NCBI GenBank assembly: GCA_946803715.1 | Contig: CAMPET010000065.1 | Span: 236,751 to 270,074, forward strand | Length of the DNA stretch: 33,324 nucleotides | Reading direction: 5' to 3' | Source: Beroe ovata | Lineage: Eukaryota; Ctenophora; Nuda; Beroida; Beroidae | Shown: positions 10,065 to 19,861 of the stretch, one piece after another | How the letters are laid out: the number at the start of each line of letters is the position of its first letter | Numbering within the stretch: the first letter of the stretch is position 1 | The notes under the pieces: model-generated | Seen by the model: only the letters and a program-made list of their open reading frames with translations | Databases searched by the model: none | Told to the model about the DNA's origin: nothing | Made by a program: the position numbers and the translations under genes

Positions 10065-10766
10065 TTGCTCATTGAGACGGAGATTTCCATCTCTGTTTTG
10101 TTGCTGGTTGTTGGTTGGGGCCGGTCGGTCCACGCCACCGGCACATAGCCAGATCTATGTCTGGGTGGCGTGCCAAGCCCGCATCCACATTATCAGGCGG
10201 CGTGACCCGGCCCCGGGTAGATAATCGACGTGAGAGATCGGAGTGGTGGCTCACCGACGGCAGTGTTGCTCATGTCTTTATATCACGGAGAAAGCATATC
10301 ATTGTGCTTGAGTTGGACTATGAGAACACAGCAGCAGCATATAATAGCCCACATGATAGCAAGTTTGCGGCGACACGTGACTGTGCTGATGACAGCGCAC
10401 GTGTTGACTGTGGAGTATGTGGATTGTGGAGTGTTGAGTATCACTGTAATAGTGGAATTACGTAGTATCAGAAATGAACGTGATCATGATATTGTAGTGT
10501 TCTCTATGAGTGAACAAAAATCATTTGTTTACAACTTTGTATGATGATTGTTAATAACTTATGTATAGTATGGATAACTTTGTATCGCGTGTTTGTATTA
10601 CAGTCGTCAATGTATTTGTACATGAAGATATTATGTTCTAGTTCATTCTCGGAATACCTAAGTGTATTAGAATTACGTAAATCAGGTCCCGAGGATACCT
10701 TTACTCTTTAGTCGCTTTCAATGATAAGTGCTCCATTGAATTATGCTTACATGTGTGAAACATTAT
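10065..10766. other. Space between convergent genes with a structured GC-rich hairpin
   Basis: This follows the KEN gene stop and precedes, on the other strand, the visible end of DONSON. It begins with a nested hairpin at 10117-10213. The rest shows no coding character on either strand. I looked here on the minus strand for the missing DONSON C-terminus and did not find it. Confidence 0.55.
10117..10213. repeat. Nested inverted repeat
   Basis: Inner arms 10131-10148 and 10155-10172 are 18 bases long with about three mismatches and a 6-base loop. Outer arms GGGGCCGGTC (10117-10126) and GACCCGGCCCC (10203-10213) are nearly perfect complements. The structure is much more GC-rich than its surroundings. 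It could be a foldback element or a structured RNA. Confidence 0.6.
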
Positions 10767-13440
10767 TCAAACGAACATAATTACCCCCGCGCGACCCACC
10801 TGGTTGTGTCTGATGGTCCCACCCACAAACACCGAGGGCGAGATCAGGGTGGGCGGTATCCCGGCAAACTCGCCAACTGTCGGCACCAGATTCCTGTTGT
10901 TCAGAAGGTAGTTGAACAGTCCCTGAACGTGCGTTCCTCTCACCCTGACCAGAGACCTGATACTGTGATCTGAGGAGATAAGGAGAGTGAGATCAGAAGT
11001 AGGATTTTCACTCGCACTACCTTGTGAAGGTGGAACGAACAACGGCCCCATTCTTAAGCAGACAACAGCAGACGACAGGTCATTCATAATGGAAAAAAGC
11101 TATACTAGTGAAGTGGAGAGGTATGCATACGAAAAATGAGAACCCCTTTCAATTCATGTCCTAGGTTACGCGCCCTGATAAATCAATAGTCACCTAGTTT
11201 GAGCTTGCCAGCTGCACGCAACTTAACCACAGACGGGTCAAGCTCAGTGTATCTCCTGCTATCGATTCCCAAACTATCGAGGAAATCCCTGGCATGGCAC
11301 GTGTCCTCGCTATCATCTGAATGGAGGACGTGGTTAAACAAAATATGCGGGATTATTGAAGTAGTCGTTTCTGGTTTGACGATGGAAAGAGTATGGGAGA
11401 GAATACACACCACCATTATTTTCTCGTTCAACTGAGGCAGTGTTGAGAAGCTCGTGAGCGAGTGGCATGGTAAACTCTACATCTGAAACACAGGAGATTG
11501 TAAGAGGAATTAACGATTGACTTCACGCAGTCCCCCCCCCATTCAAAATCTACCTTCCAACTGCAGCGTGTTTCTCACGCCGTATGTTGTGGGTACCATA
11601 TCCGCTAGCAGCTCATCAGACTCCACTCTAAACATGACCGTAGTTGCATGGCTGCACAGGTAGAAGTACGGACAATGCCCAGTCTTAAGAAGTCCGAAGA
11701 GACTCTCGAATGAGGTTGTCCTGCAAAAAATGGATGCTTAAATTATACTGTCCCTACCTGTCGATTTGCGAAAAGAATCGAACTAGAGTAACGCACTGCG
11801 CGCACACTAGCTAGTCTATATAGTTCATGATTTATTTTTCAGCGCGCATGCACCGACAATTTTGTTGCGGCGCGTTACATTTAATTTTGGCGGGAAAAAT
11901 TTTTGTGACCGGGGCATAAGCCTAAAGCAAATCTGTTGAATCATGCTTACCATTCATTGAGTAGGGCAGTAAGGGCTTCCTGCTTTAAAACAGTACAGTC
12001 TGATTTACTGAAACAAATTTGTCAAGGCAATATCTATTCTCTAGGGTATGATTCGAAGGTCAATGCTAATTGCTATTGTGCACTCGTTACGGTCGTATAT
12101 ACAACTTCAGTTATCATTTGAACCAAACCAACCATTTCACCATATCTTCTTTTCACTCACCTGACTGCAGGAAAGTCTCGCGGGAATAGTTTGAGCCATG
12201 GTATGTTTGGATGCATCCAATATGATAGGGCGCATCTCAATCTCTCCTTGTCAGAGACCTAATGATAAGGAGCAGTGGTTCAGGGGAAAATCAACGACAA
12301 TTTACAATTTTTTTTGAGCTGAACAATTTATTATACGATGTACAATGTAGAGTACAAAGAATGTGGCAAAGTGCCTCAAAAACTCACTCAACTTGGTTAC
12401 AATGAGAATTAAAAAAACACTGAACTACAGTAATTTGTAAATATTCCCGAATCTCTGTCACCTGTGAATTTGATGGAATAACGAATGTGGCAGTGCATTT
12501 AGCTTCTTCATGTGGTTTGAGGGCAGCAGGAGAGCACCATTTCAGTGAGCTCTTACTCTGTATCTTGTAGTCAGTTTTCAGAGACCAGTCACAAGGTAAC
12601 TGTCTACATTCCTCTTCTTCATTAACTGCACCCCCCTGGACATCGATACGGTGTATGGGACAGAAGTGCTTGTTCATAATTATGGAGAATGATATGCTTG
12701 GGGAGGGGTCCCAAATGTTCCTGATCACATGACTGCGTTTCTGTATTTTCATTGGTCAATCGCTGTCACGTGATCAAGAACAGTTAGGACCCCTTCCCAT
12801 TCCCCAAGAATACCATTTGATATTCTAATATCTTACCCCTGATTTCACTGTTGTCTGCATATTCGGCAAAACATAGCTATCTTCCTTGGTTATCTGAAAT
12901 TAGTTCAGATGATGACAATTCTGCAGAGAAAGTACAGATTTCAAAGTCATATTATACCAATCAAATACAATTGTAGAAGAAATATTATTGTAGATGATGG
13001 TCCTCTCAATTCACCTGATTTGATTTTGGTTTACTGAGAATACTGAACATATCAGTTGCAGTGCTGACTCTGCTACTGCTACTGCTGTCTTCATCCCTCA
13101 ATTCCAGTAGGTTTTGCGTCTTTTTAATTGCTTGGAATGGATTAATGACCCGTTTTTTGTTCACCTGAAATAACCAGAAAACTAATGATAACACATAACA
13201 GTAAGATAGATGTTAATTTTCATCAGGACTTCACAGTTTAACATTGTATTTGTATAAGTATATGTCAAAGCTAACAGAAGGGTCCATTTCTCATGAGGTT
13301 ACCTCATCACTGTGACAATAAGACACTCTTGGTTTGGAAGCTTGATCATATGGATTATTCTCTAGCCTCTGTGCTTTGGCAATTCTCTTGCGCTTTAATT
13401 TCATCATCACTTGGGGCTTGTAACTTAAGCAATCACCCAT
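10767..13440 (-). CDS. DONSON: DONSON replication-fork protein, C-terminus apparently missing
   Basis: DONSON is a nuclear factor needed for replicative helicase assembly and fork stability. Exons on the minus strand are 13440-13303, 13164-13015, 12893-12837, 12635-12462, 12258-12161, 11720-11554, about 11482-11411, 11316-11194 and 10969-10800. Phases agree throughout; only the 3' end of the seventh is uncertain. Family landmarks in order: an N-terminal NPF in KRVINPFQAIKK, CDWSLKT, LSYWMHPNIPWLKLFPRDFP, FGLLKTGHCPYFYLCSHATT, VEFTMPL, and NLVPTVGEFAGIPPTLISP. The start is ATG at 13440 (MGDCLSYKPQ). About 383 codons are read. After GGTIRHNQ a donor-like GTGGGT occurs at 10799; read through, the frame stops at 10767. 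The vertebrate protein has roughly 115 more residues, and I found no exon for them before 10064. Either the gene is truncated, the last exons are too divergent, or the assembly lost them. Confidence 0.9.
11885..11898 (+). promoter_or_regulatory. E2F-like motif in a DONSON intron
   Basis: TTTTGGCGGGAAAA matches the E2F consensus TTTSSCGC on both sides of its GC core. It lies in the intron between the exons at 12161 and 11720, next to GC-rich sequence (GCGGCGCGTTAC). E2F control would suit an S-phase gene, but the intronic position makes it only a candidate. Confidence 0.35.
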
Positions 13441-13616
13441 ATCAGCTATAGAATCTTGGTAAATTTGCCTTCAAATAATGCGAAGAATAAAATGCCAAAT
13501 CTTATTTTTTAAGAGTAAGATATTATTAGAAAATTTAAGAGTTTACAACCTTTTGGGCTTAACATTGATAACCCCATGGGGATCAAGATTGGTGTTGTAA
13601 ACTAGGTCCCCATGAT

Positions 13617-13695
13617 TGAATTTTTCTAAAGTTTCTAGTTTCTATTCTAGTTTCATTTCTAGTTTCTATTCTAGTTTCTATTCTTAGTTCTATTT
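13617..13695. repeat. Low-complexity TTTCTATTCTAG-type repeat
   Basis: Degenerate units built from TTTCTAGTTTCTATTCTAG follow each other for about 75 bases, consistent with a decayed minisatellite. Confidence 0.75.
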
Positions 13696-14540
13696 AAGCA
13701 ATAATTTTTAAATATTTTTAGATTGTCGATTTTTGAAATTTTGATTGCAACTTGAACTTTTGTTGCAAACTTAATGAATCTCTTTTAACTAACTGTAAAT
13801 GTTCAAACAGCTGATGAGCCTATAAGGCGAACATGTCCTGTTAACCTGTGTATTTACTGCTTCACCAAACAATGCTCTGTGTTCATGAATAATTCATTCT
13901 TTTCAAAAAATTGAGGGAATAACAGTTATCAAATTTGAGGAGCAAGGGCCAAACTTTGTTAAAATCAAGTTTTTAGGAACTGGCTATATAAAGGGACACT
14001 ATATTGAGCATGCAATTGTAAGACTTTTTACTGTAGCAATAAATATTCGTTACAACACTTCTCGTCCTATTTATCATCAAAGTTACCAAAAGATCCCTCT
14101 TGCACACACCAACTCGAGACTGTTTTGTCATTTGGGCAATACATGGAAGATCAAAAATCATGAACCAACATTCTCTGTTTAGCTGACTTTGTATAACTAG
14201 ACTTGAGCTGCAGAAAGTATGCACACACTTAGTATGTGCACAATAGTCTCAATTAGAATAGAATAGAATAAATAATGGTATTGAACTATCACAACTATCA
14301 GGTGCTGTAATAAAAACATTAACCCAGTTAAAAACACCACCCATAGCTGCTAAGGTGTCCAGTTAACCATCAATAGTTATAAAACAATGAAAAGACTGTA
14401 GAAAGGTTAATAAATGTTAATACCTTTTTTCTTAGCAACAACAGGATTTCTAGTCAAATACTCATTGAATTTAACCTTATATTCCAAATAACTTAGACCC
14501 TCAATCCTATTTAACACTAAAAAAGACACATACCAATAGT

Positions 14541-14582
14541 TATGAACACTATTGCGCTGACTATGAACACTATTGCGCTGAC
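14541..14582. repeat. 21-base tandem duplication
   Basis: The unit TATGAACACTATTGCGCTGAC occurs twice, end to end, at 14541-14561 and 14562-14582. Confidence 0.9.
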
Positions 14583-14901
14583 GCAAGCCGCTTCGCGGCA
14601 CATTAGAGTTCCTCCTATACTATTTACTCTAAAAGACATTTAAAGAGTCAACATTAGATGCACTTCTTACAGATATTGGCAAGTCATTCCAATATGGCTT
14701 AACTCTCTCTCTCTCTCTCTCTGATATGAAATCTTTGTCAATAGTTCGTATTCCTTGACTTTACTTGATATTATATAGGATTTCCTATTCTAGTATGCAA
14801 TATCATCTTGCTTGTCAGTTGCCATATCATTGACAGATTCTATATCTCATTTTTGTATATTGCGCGCGTGAAAAAGAGGTCTGCAAAATCTGAGTTCAAA
14901 G

Positions 14902-15050
14902 TTGCTGGATGTGATTTGTCCACAGCTGTTTGAGTTTCTTGCACGCACGCGCCGCGCGCGCGCCTTCATTCGAAGGCTGAAACAGTTTCGGCCTTCAATG
15001 AAGGCGCGCGCGCCGCGCGCAAGAAACAGTGGACAGATAACATCCGGCAA
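14902..15050. repeat. GC-rich foldback element
   Basis: The left arm (about 14902-14983) and right arm (about 14985-15050) are reverse complements over most of their length. They include the GCGCGCGCGCC core, CTTCATT/AATGAAG and TTTCTTGC/GCAAGAAA. The loop is almost nil. The outer arms (CTGGATG/CATCCGG, TGTCCAC/GTGGACA) carry indels. This looks like a foldback MITE; no coding capacity. Confidence 0.8.
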
Positions 15051-16354
15051 GGCCATTAATGACGTTTTCAACAGCTCATAGCTCAGCTAATGAATGACTA
15101 ACATTGTTGATAGCATAGGTAAATAAATAAATAAGAGTATAATGATGCCAGCATCATCACAAATCGCCCCTCAAAATATCAAAGACCTAACAAATTAAAA
15201 GTAATAACTTAGTTAAAAATATCAGTTATTCCATCGTCACAAATATGAGTAAAAATTTAAATTACAAAATCGAAAATTGAGGTATCGAATAGCTCTCCTA
15301 ATTTTAGTGTTACACGTTTTGTGCCCAGCCCTTGTTCTTGTACCTCCCATAACTCATTCAAATCACATGTTCTGGCAGTAAGACTTATTTTCCATGCCAC
15401 TTCCAGCGGCTGGAACTGGCATGGAATCAACAATCATAGATCAACAATGATCAGCAGGCTGGAATCCACAGTTTCATTTTGCTTAGCAGCTTGCATCAGC
15501 GGTCTAGCATCACTTGACAAGCTGATTATTTTGATTCTAAATTTGTCACATTTTGTTGAATTTGGTTTTCATTGTCCACCCCCTAATATAAGCAAGTGTG
15601 CGCTTGCAATGAAATTCTTGACATGACAGCAGCATTTTTGGCTGCATTTATTTCATCAATAGGAAAGTTTTCATTCTCAACAGGGTCTATCATGTACTCA
15701 CGTTGCGTGACCCAACCTGCCAAGATGCATTTTCAGTTATCAGAGAAGAAAAGGGGTCTGCAACGTGGGCAGGGTCATGTCATCAAGCAATATGGACATA
15801 ACAAGTAAAAGGCTATTAACTTAGGTTCACAAACTTAAGATTGTGCATTGGTGACTTGAACATGTTTATGAGCTCAATTACATCCTCCCTCATTTTTCCT
15901 CGAATTTGATTGTATAAAGATGTGTTGCAAAGACATTCATAGTATTTTTAGGTTTTTATTTTCCATCACAGGAGGGTCACACAGAATTTTATCTCTGAAA
16001 AATATAATTTATCCCTTCTGATCCATATACGTGGATCAATAGGGTCAAATCATATTTTTCCATATGACCCTCCTGATCCATCATAGTGCACACTATGTTT
16101 TGATAAATGATGATATGCCCAGCTTTGTACTCAACATAGTTGCTACCTATTAAATAGCATAGTTTATAGAACCAATGAAACTTAACTGATGACTTTTTGT
16201 TGGGAGTACCCTGTGTGTGTACAAAATCCAATGAATCAAGTTTATGATGAGTGCTATGTCATAATAGAGTTGCCTGGAGGCAAAAAGTTTGTATTCATCA
16301 TCTTTTCTTGAACTCACAAATTTCGGCTTTGCTTTAATCATAAACTGTGTAGCT

Positions 16355-18391
16355 ATGGCCAAATTAGGGGCACTGAAGCAGATTAATCGATGTTTACATA
16401 GTGCAGTCAGCAAGCCCTTTGAAAAGGTGCTTATAGCAAATAGGGGTGAAATTGCTTGTAGAGTTATGAAAACTTGCAAAACTCTTGGAATCAATACAGT
16501 TGCAGTTCATAGTGATGTTGATGATCGTGCTTTGCATGTTCGAATGGCAGATGAGGCTGTATGTGTCGGTCCTGCTCCCAGTAGCCAGAGCTATCTTGAT
16601 ATGGAAGCAATTGTGGCAGCTGCATTATCAACAGGGGCACAAGCTGTACATCCTGGATATGGTTTTCTCAGTGAAAACTCTCGATTTGCTGAGCTTCTTG
16701 AGAAAAATGGGATAGCATTCATTGGTCCAAAAGAGAAAGCTATTGAAGCAATGGGTGACAAGATTGAGAGCAAGATCATTGCTAGAGCTGCTGGTGTTAA
16801 TTGTATTCCTGGTTTTGATGGAGTTGTTGAAAATGAAGAAGCAGCAGTGAAAATAGCTAATGAAGTTGGTTATCCTGTCATGATCAAAGCTTCAGCTGGA
16901 GGTGGTGGTAAAGGAATGAGGATTGCATGGAATGATGCAGAAGTGATTGAAGGATTCAAATTGAGTTCAGAGGAGGCAGCATCTAGCTTTGGTGATGATA
17001 GACTTCTGATTGAAAGATTTATTGATAACCCAAGGCATATTGAGATTCAAGTCTTGGCTGATAGCCATGGAAATTGTATCTATCTGAATGAAAGAGAGTG
17101 CAGCATTCAGCGAAGGAACCAAAAAGTAGTTGAAGAGGCTCCAAGTTCATTCATTACTCCAGAAGTGAGAAAAGCAATGGGGGAGCAAGCCTGTCAATTA
17201 GCTCTTGCTGTGAATTATCAAAGTGCAGGCACTGTGGAGTTTCTAGTTGATAGCCAGAGTAATTTTTACTTCCTTGAAATGAATACGAGGTTACAGGTTG
17301 AACATCCTATAACAGAGTGTATCACTGGAGTTGATATTGTGGATGAAATGCTTAGGGTTGCAGCTGGGCTTCCTTTATCATACAAGCAAAGTGATATCCC
17401 TATTAAAGGATGGGCTGTTGAGTGTAGGGTCTATGCTGAAGATCCTGTGAAATATCTCCCATCAATAGGTCTTCTCACCAAGTATATTGAGCCTCCAACA
17501 CACGACAACACTGTTCATACGGGCGTGAGGTGTGACAGTGGCATTGTTGAAGGTAGCAGCATTAGTATTCACTATGATCCAATGATATCCAAATTGGTGA
17601 CTTACGCACCAACTAGACAGCAGGCTGTCGATCACATGGAAAAGGCCCTAGATAGCTATATAATTGATGGCATTACTCATAATATCCCACTTCTCAGAGA
17701 GATCCTGCGGAACGAAAAGTTCAGGTCGGGAGACTTTAGCACTAAATTTCTTGACGAGGAGTACCCATCTGGTTATAGTGGAGATAAACTCACATTGACC
17801 CAAAAACATAAACTTCTCCCTTCTCTTGCGGTTCTTCACCACATGAAGACAAATCCTCTTGAAACTGAAGTCAGTTCAGCTGAATATATCATGAACTTTG
17901 ACTCTGAGAAAGTTCCTATTACAGTAATGAAAGAGGAAGAACATTACATTGCTGTTCTTGAGGGAGTGACAACAACAATACAGAACAGAAGTGGGAATCA
18001 CGGTCCCCTTTATAACTTCATTTTGGATGGTGACCAGGCGACACATCTTCAGCACCTCAATTTTGATGGGGTTACTCACACTGTAAGGTTTGAGAGCAAT
18101 AAGAAATTAGTCTCCATTCTGACGCCATTACAGCAAAAGTATATGGATATTATGCCTGTAAAGATCCCTGAGGACACTTCTAACCTGCTCCTCTCACCCA
18201 TGCCCGGAAGCATTTCTTCCATCAATGTTGAGGTTGGTGATGAGGTGCTGGAGGGGAGTGAAGTTGCTGTTGTGGTTGCAATGAAAATGAATAACTCACT
18301 GAAAGCTCCAAAGAGTGGCAAAGTGAAGAAAGTCTGGGCTCAAATTGGTGACGTTGTTGAAGGGGATCAAAAGATTCTAGAATTTTATTGA
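16355..18391 (+). CDS. PCCA: Propionyl-CoA carboxylase alpha subunit (biotin-containing), intronless
   Basis: This subunit carboxylates its biotin with ATP and bicarbonate. The beta subunit then transfers the carboxyl group to propionyl-CoA in the mitochondrial matrix, in the breakdown of Val, Ile, Met, Thr and odd-chain fatty acids. The frame gives 678 residues from ATG 16355 (MAKLGALKQINRCLHSAVSK); the open frame extends to an ATG at 16289, but this one gives a typical short basic mitochondrial presequence. Biotin carboxylase motifs: LIANRGEIACRV (residues 26-37), the ATP-grasp glycine loop ASAGGGGKGM (about 179-188), and EMNTRLQVEHPITE (308-321). DEEYPSGYSGD (from about 470) favours PCCA over methylcrotonyl-CoA carboxylase. 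The biotin site is AMKM with Lys 644, 34 residues from the end, followed by NNSL. All motifs are intact, so it is probably functional. The single exon is unusual, since animal PCCA genes are usually split into many. A polyadenylation signal lies at 18427. Confidence 0.95.
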   Translation: MAKLGALKQINRCLHSAVSKPFEKVLIANRGEIACRVMKTCKTLGINTVAVHSDVDDRALHVRMADEAVCVGPAPSSQSYLDMEAIVAAALSTGAQAVHPGYGFLSENSRFAELLEKNGIAFIGPKEKAIEAMGDKIESKIIARAAGVNCIPGFDGVVENEEAAVKIANEVGYPVMIKASAGGGGKGMRIAWNDAEVIEGFKLSSEEAASSFGDDRLLIERFIDNPRHIEIQVLADSHGNCIYLNERECSIQRRNQKVVEEAPSSFITPEVRKAMGEQACQLALAVNYQSAGTVEFLVDSQSNFYFLEMNTRLQVEHPITECITGVDIVDEMLRVAAGLPLSYKQSDIPIKGWAVECRVYAEDPVKYLPSIGLLTKYIEPPTHDNTVHTGVRCDSGIVEGSSISIHYDPMISKLVTYAPTRQQAVDHMEKALDSYIIDGITHNIPLLREILRNEKFRSGDFSTKFLDEEYPSGYSGDKLTLTQKHKLLPSLAVLHHMKTNPLETEVSSAEYIMNFDSEKVPITVMKEEEHYIAVLEGVTTTIQNRSGNHGPLYNFILDGDQATHLQHLNFDGVTHTVRFESNKKLVSILTPLQQKYMDIMPVKIPEDTSNLLLSPMPGSISSINVEVGDEVLEGSEVAVVVAMKMNNSLKAPKSGKVKKVWAQIGDVVEGDQKILEFY

Positions 18392-18859
18392 ATCCTTAGT
18401 CGATAAGTACATTTCTTATGTATATCAATAAATTATTGTATTTTTCAGATGTTTGTATAATTTATAAATATGGTATTAATGTTATAGTTGAATAGGAAGT
18501 GTATTTAGATTAAGTTGTTTTTCAGAAATAAATTTAGAACTTCATATAAACTAAATTTGAATAGAAACCTAATTTGAACACATATAATACCCTTATCACC
18601 TAAGCAAGTGACAAGTAACCATATTGAGCTTTCTTTGTCAACCGAAAGTACACTGTCAATTGTTTCTATTGAGTGTAAAATCTGATGTAAGATGGAAGAA
18701 TATAACTGGTGAAATTATTGTGATATTTCGAGTATTTTTATATTATGTAGGAGAGATGCGACTAACTAGGATACCTATAATGTAGTAGATAAAATGTTGT
18801 CATCAAAGATAAACTTTGAATCTATAATCATCTATAATCATCTATAATCATCTAATCAT
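18392..18859. other. Short AT-rich intergenic stretch
   Basis: Contains the AATAAA at 18427-18432 for PCCA and, just before the next gene, three to four copies of ATCTATAATC (about 18819-18853). Nothing else is seen. Confidence 0.7.
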
Positions 18860-19861
18860 GTGTTTTTTACCATTGATTTGGTTTGGTTTAAATTTACTTC
18901 AATGAAATTGCTGCATCTAAAGCAAAGCATTGAGAAGAAAGTCTCAGCAATATTACTTGATAAAGTATTCCAGATATTGATGAATATCACCAAACTCCTC
19001 CAAAACGCATCCAAAGGAGTAAGAGAGAGTGCATCATGCATCGTTGTGCACAAACTCAATACCTTCTGCAATCACCAAACCCACGACTACCGTCTTCTTT
19101 TCGTGAAAAGACATGCCAAAATGAAATCATGGCCTGGGGCCATGACGTTCCCAGGGGGTGTCATTGACCGAGTAGACATGGTTAAAAACTTCAACCCAAT
19201 TAGTAAATTGGACAAGTTTGATGGACAGAGAAGTTCTTGTTCAAGTGTCGAGAAAGTGTACAGACGCACAGCGCTGCGAGAACTTTCAGAAGAAACTGAT
19301 TTCCCGATTTCTGACGATGTTGAAACTCTCATTCCATGGAGCATATGGCAAACACCCCTCTCCATCAAAAATAGGTTCAATGCAATATTCTACCTACTGT
19401 TTGTGAATTCAGACACATTCGAACTCAGTCCTCAGGAAGGTGAAATAGAATCCATACATTGGTTATCACCTACTGAAGCTCTGAAAGATACCTCTCTAAC
19501 TTTTGCCCCTCCGCAGATGAACGATATCTACAAATTCATGAATTTCAGAACATATGACGATTTGCTGAATTTTGCCAACTATCGATATCGTAACCACAGA
19601 ACACTACAATTGATGCCTGTTCTTGTCAAGTTCTCTGACGGGGTTTCCGCTATTCTCCCTCCAGACTCTTTTTACGACCATGCAGTGAGACTTCAGTTGC
19701 AAGATACATCCGACATGGTTAACATGAGTTGTACTATGCAGGAAAATGGTTCTCAGCAGAAGGTTCTCTATAGGTCTGGAGTTGATAAGTTAGGAGAATG
19801 GTGTATCACAACCAACATCAGTGTGCTTGAAGACGGGCATAGACTCCAAAACACATCATAG
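18860..19861 (+). CDS. NUDT19: NUDT19-like Nudix hydrolase
   Basis: NUDT19-type enzymes hydrolyse the diphosphate of CoA and CoA esters. Residues about 57-100 give the Nudix core start: ASCIVVHKL, YRLLFVKRHAKMKSWPGAMTFPGGV (GG from residue 99). The Nudix box is completed by RELSEET, starting at residue 140. The roughly 40-residue insertion between the two halves of the box is a hallmark of NUDT19. Further along come WSIWQTPLSIKNRFNAIFYL, IHWLSPTEALKD, LTFAPPQMNDIYK and LMPVLVKFSDGVSAILPPDSFY, all in the family order. The residue after EET is Asp where the consensus has Gly. The C-terminus LQNTS is not a peroxisomal PTS1, unlike the mammalian enzyme. The frame of 333 residues has no visible intron. 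The start is uncertain: ATG 18860, 18902 or 18980 would all keep the domain. It lies on the same strand as PCCA, 470 bases downstream. Confidence 0.85.
   Translation: MFFTIDLVWFKFTSMKLLHLKQSIEKKVSAILLDKVFQILMNITKLLQNASKGVRESASCIVVHKLNTFCNHQTHDYRLLFVKRHAKMKSWPGAMTFPGGVIDRVDMVKNFNPISKLDKFDGQRSSCSSVEKVYRRTALRELSEETDFPISDDVETLIPWSIWQTPLSIKNRFNAIFYLLFVNSDTFELSPQEGEIESIHWLSPTEALKDTSLTFAPPQMNDIYKFMNFRTYDDLLNFANYRYRNHRTLQLMPVLVKFSDGVSAILPPDSFYDHAVRLQLQDTSDMVNMSCTMQENGSQQKVLYRSGVDKLGEWCITTNISVLEDGHRLQNTS

Larger units (their letters stand above)
13441..16354. other. Long intergenic stretch, repeats only
   Basis: No gene is recognised in 2.9 kb. It holds a TTTCTATTCTAG-type low-complexity run (about 13617-13695), a 21-base tandem duplication at 14541-14582, a CT run near 14703-14722 and a GC-rich foldback at 14902-15050. 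The promoters of DONSON (left) and PCCA (right), which are divergent, must lie within it. No clear TATA element was identified for either. Confidence 0.6.

Noticed and set aside
10042-10544. Three short plus-strand open frames and one minus-strand frame after the KEN gene
   Set aside because: No coding character. They arise in and around the GC-rich hairpin and match no DONSON C-terminal sequence.
15321-15808. Plus-strand open frames of 101 and 70 codons
   Set aside because: Low-quality composition, no recognised motif, and no splice context. Treated as chance.
16289-16354. Upstream ATG extending PCCA by 22 residues
   Set aside because: The extension is hydrophobic and unlike a mitochondrial presequence; the ATG at 16355 gives a better one.
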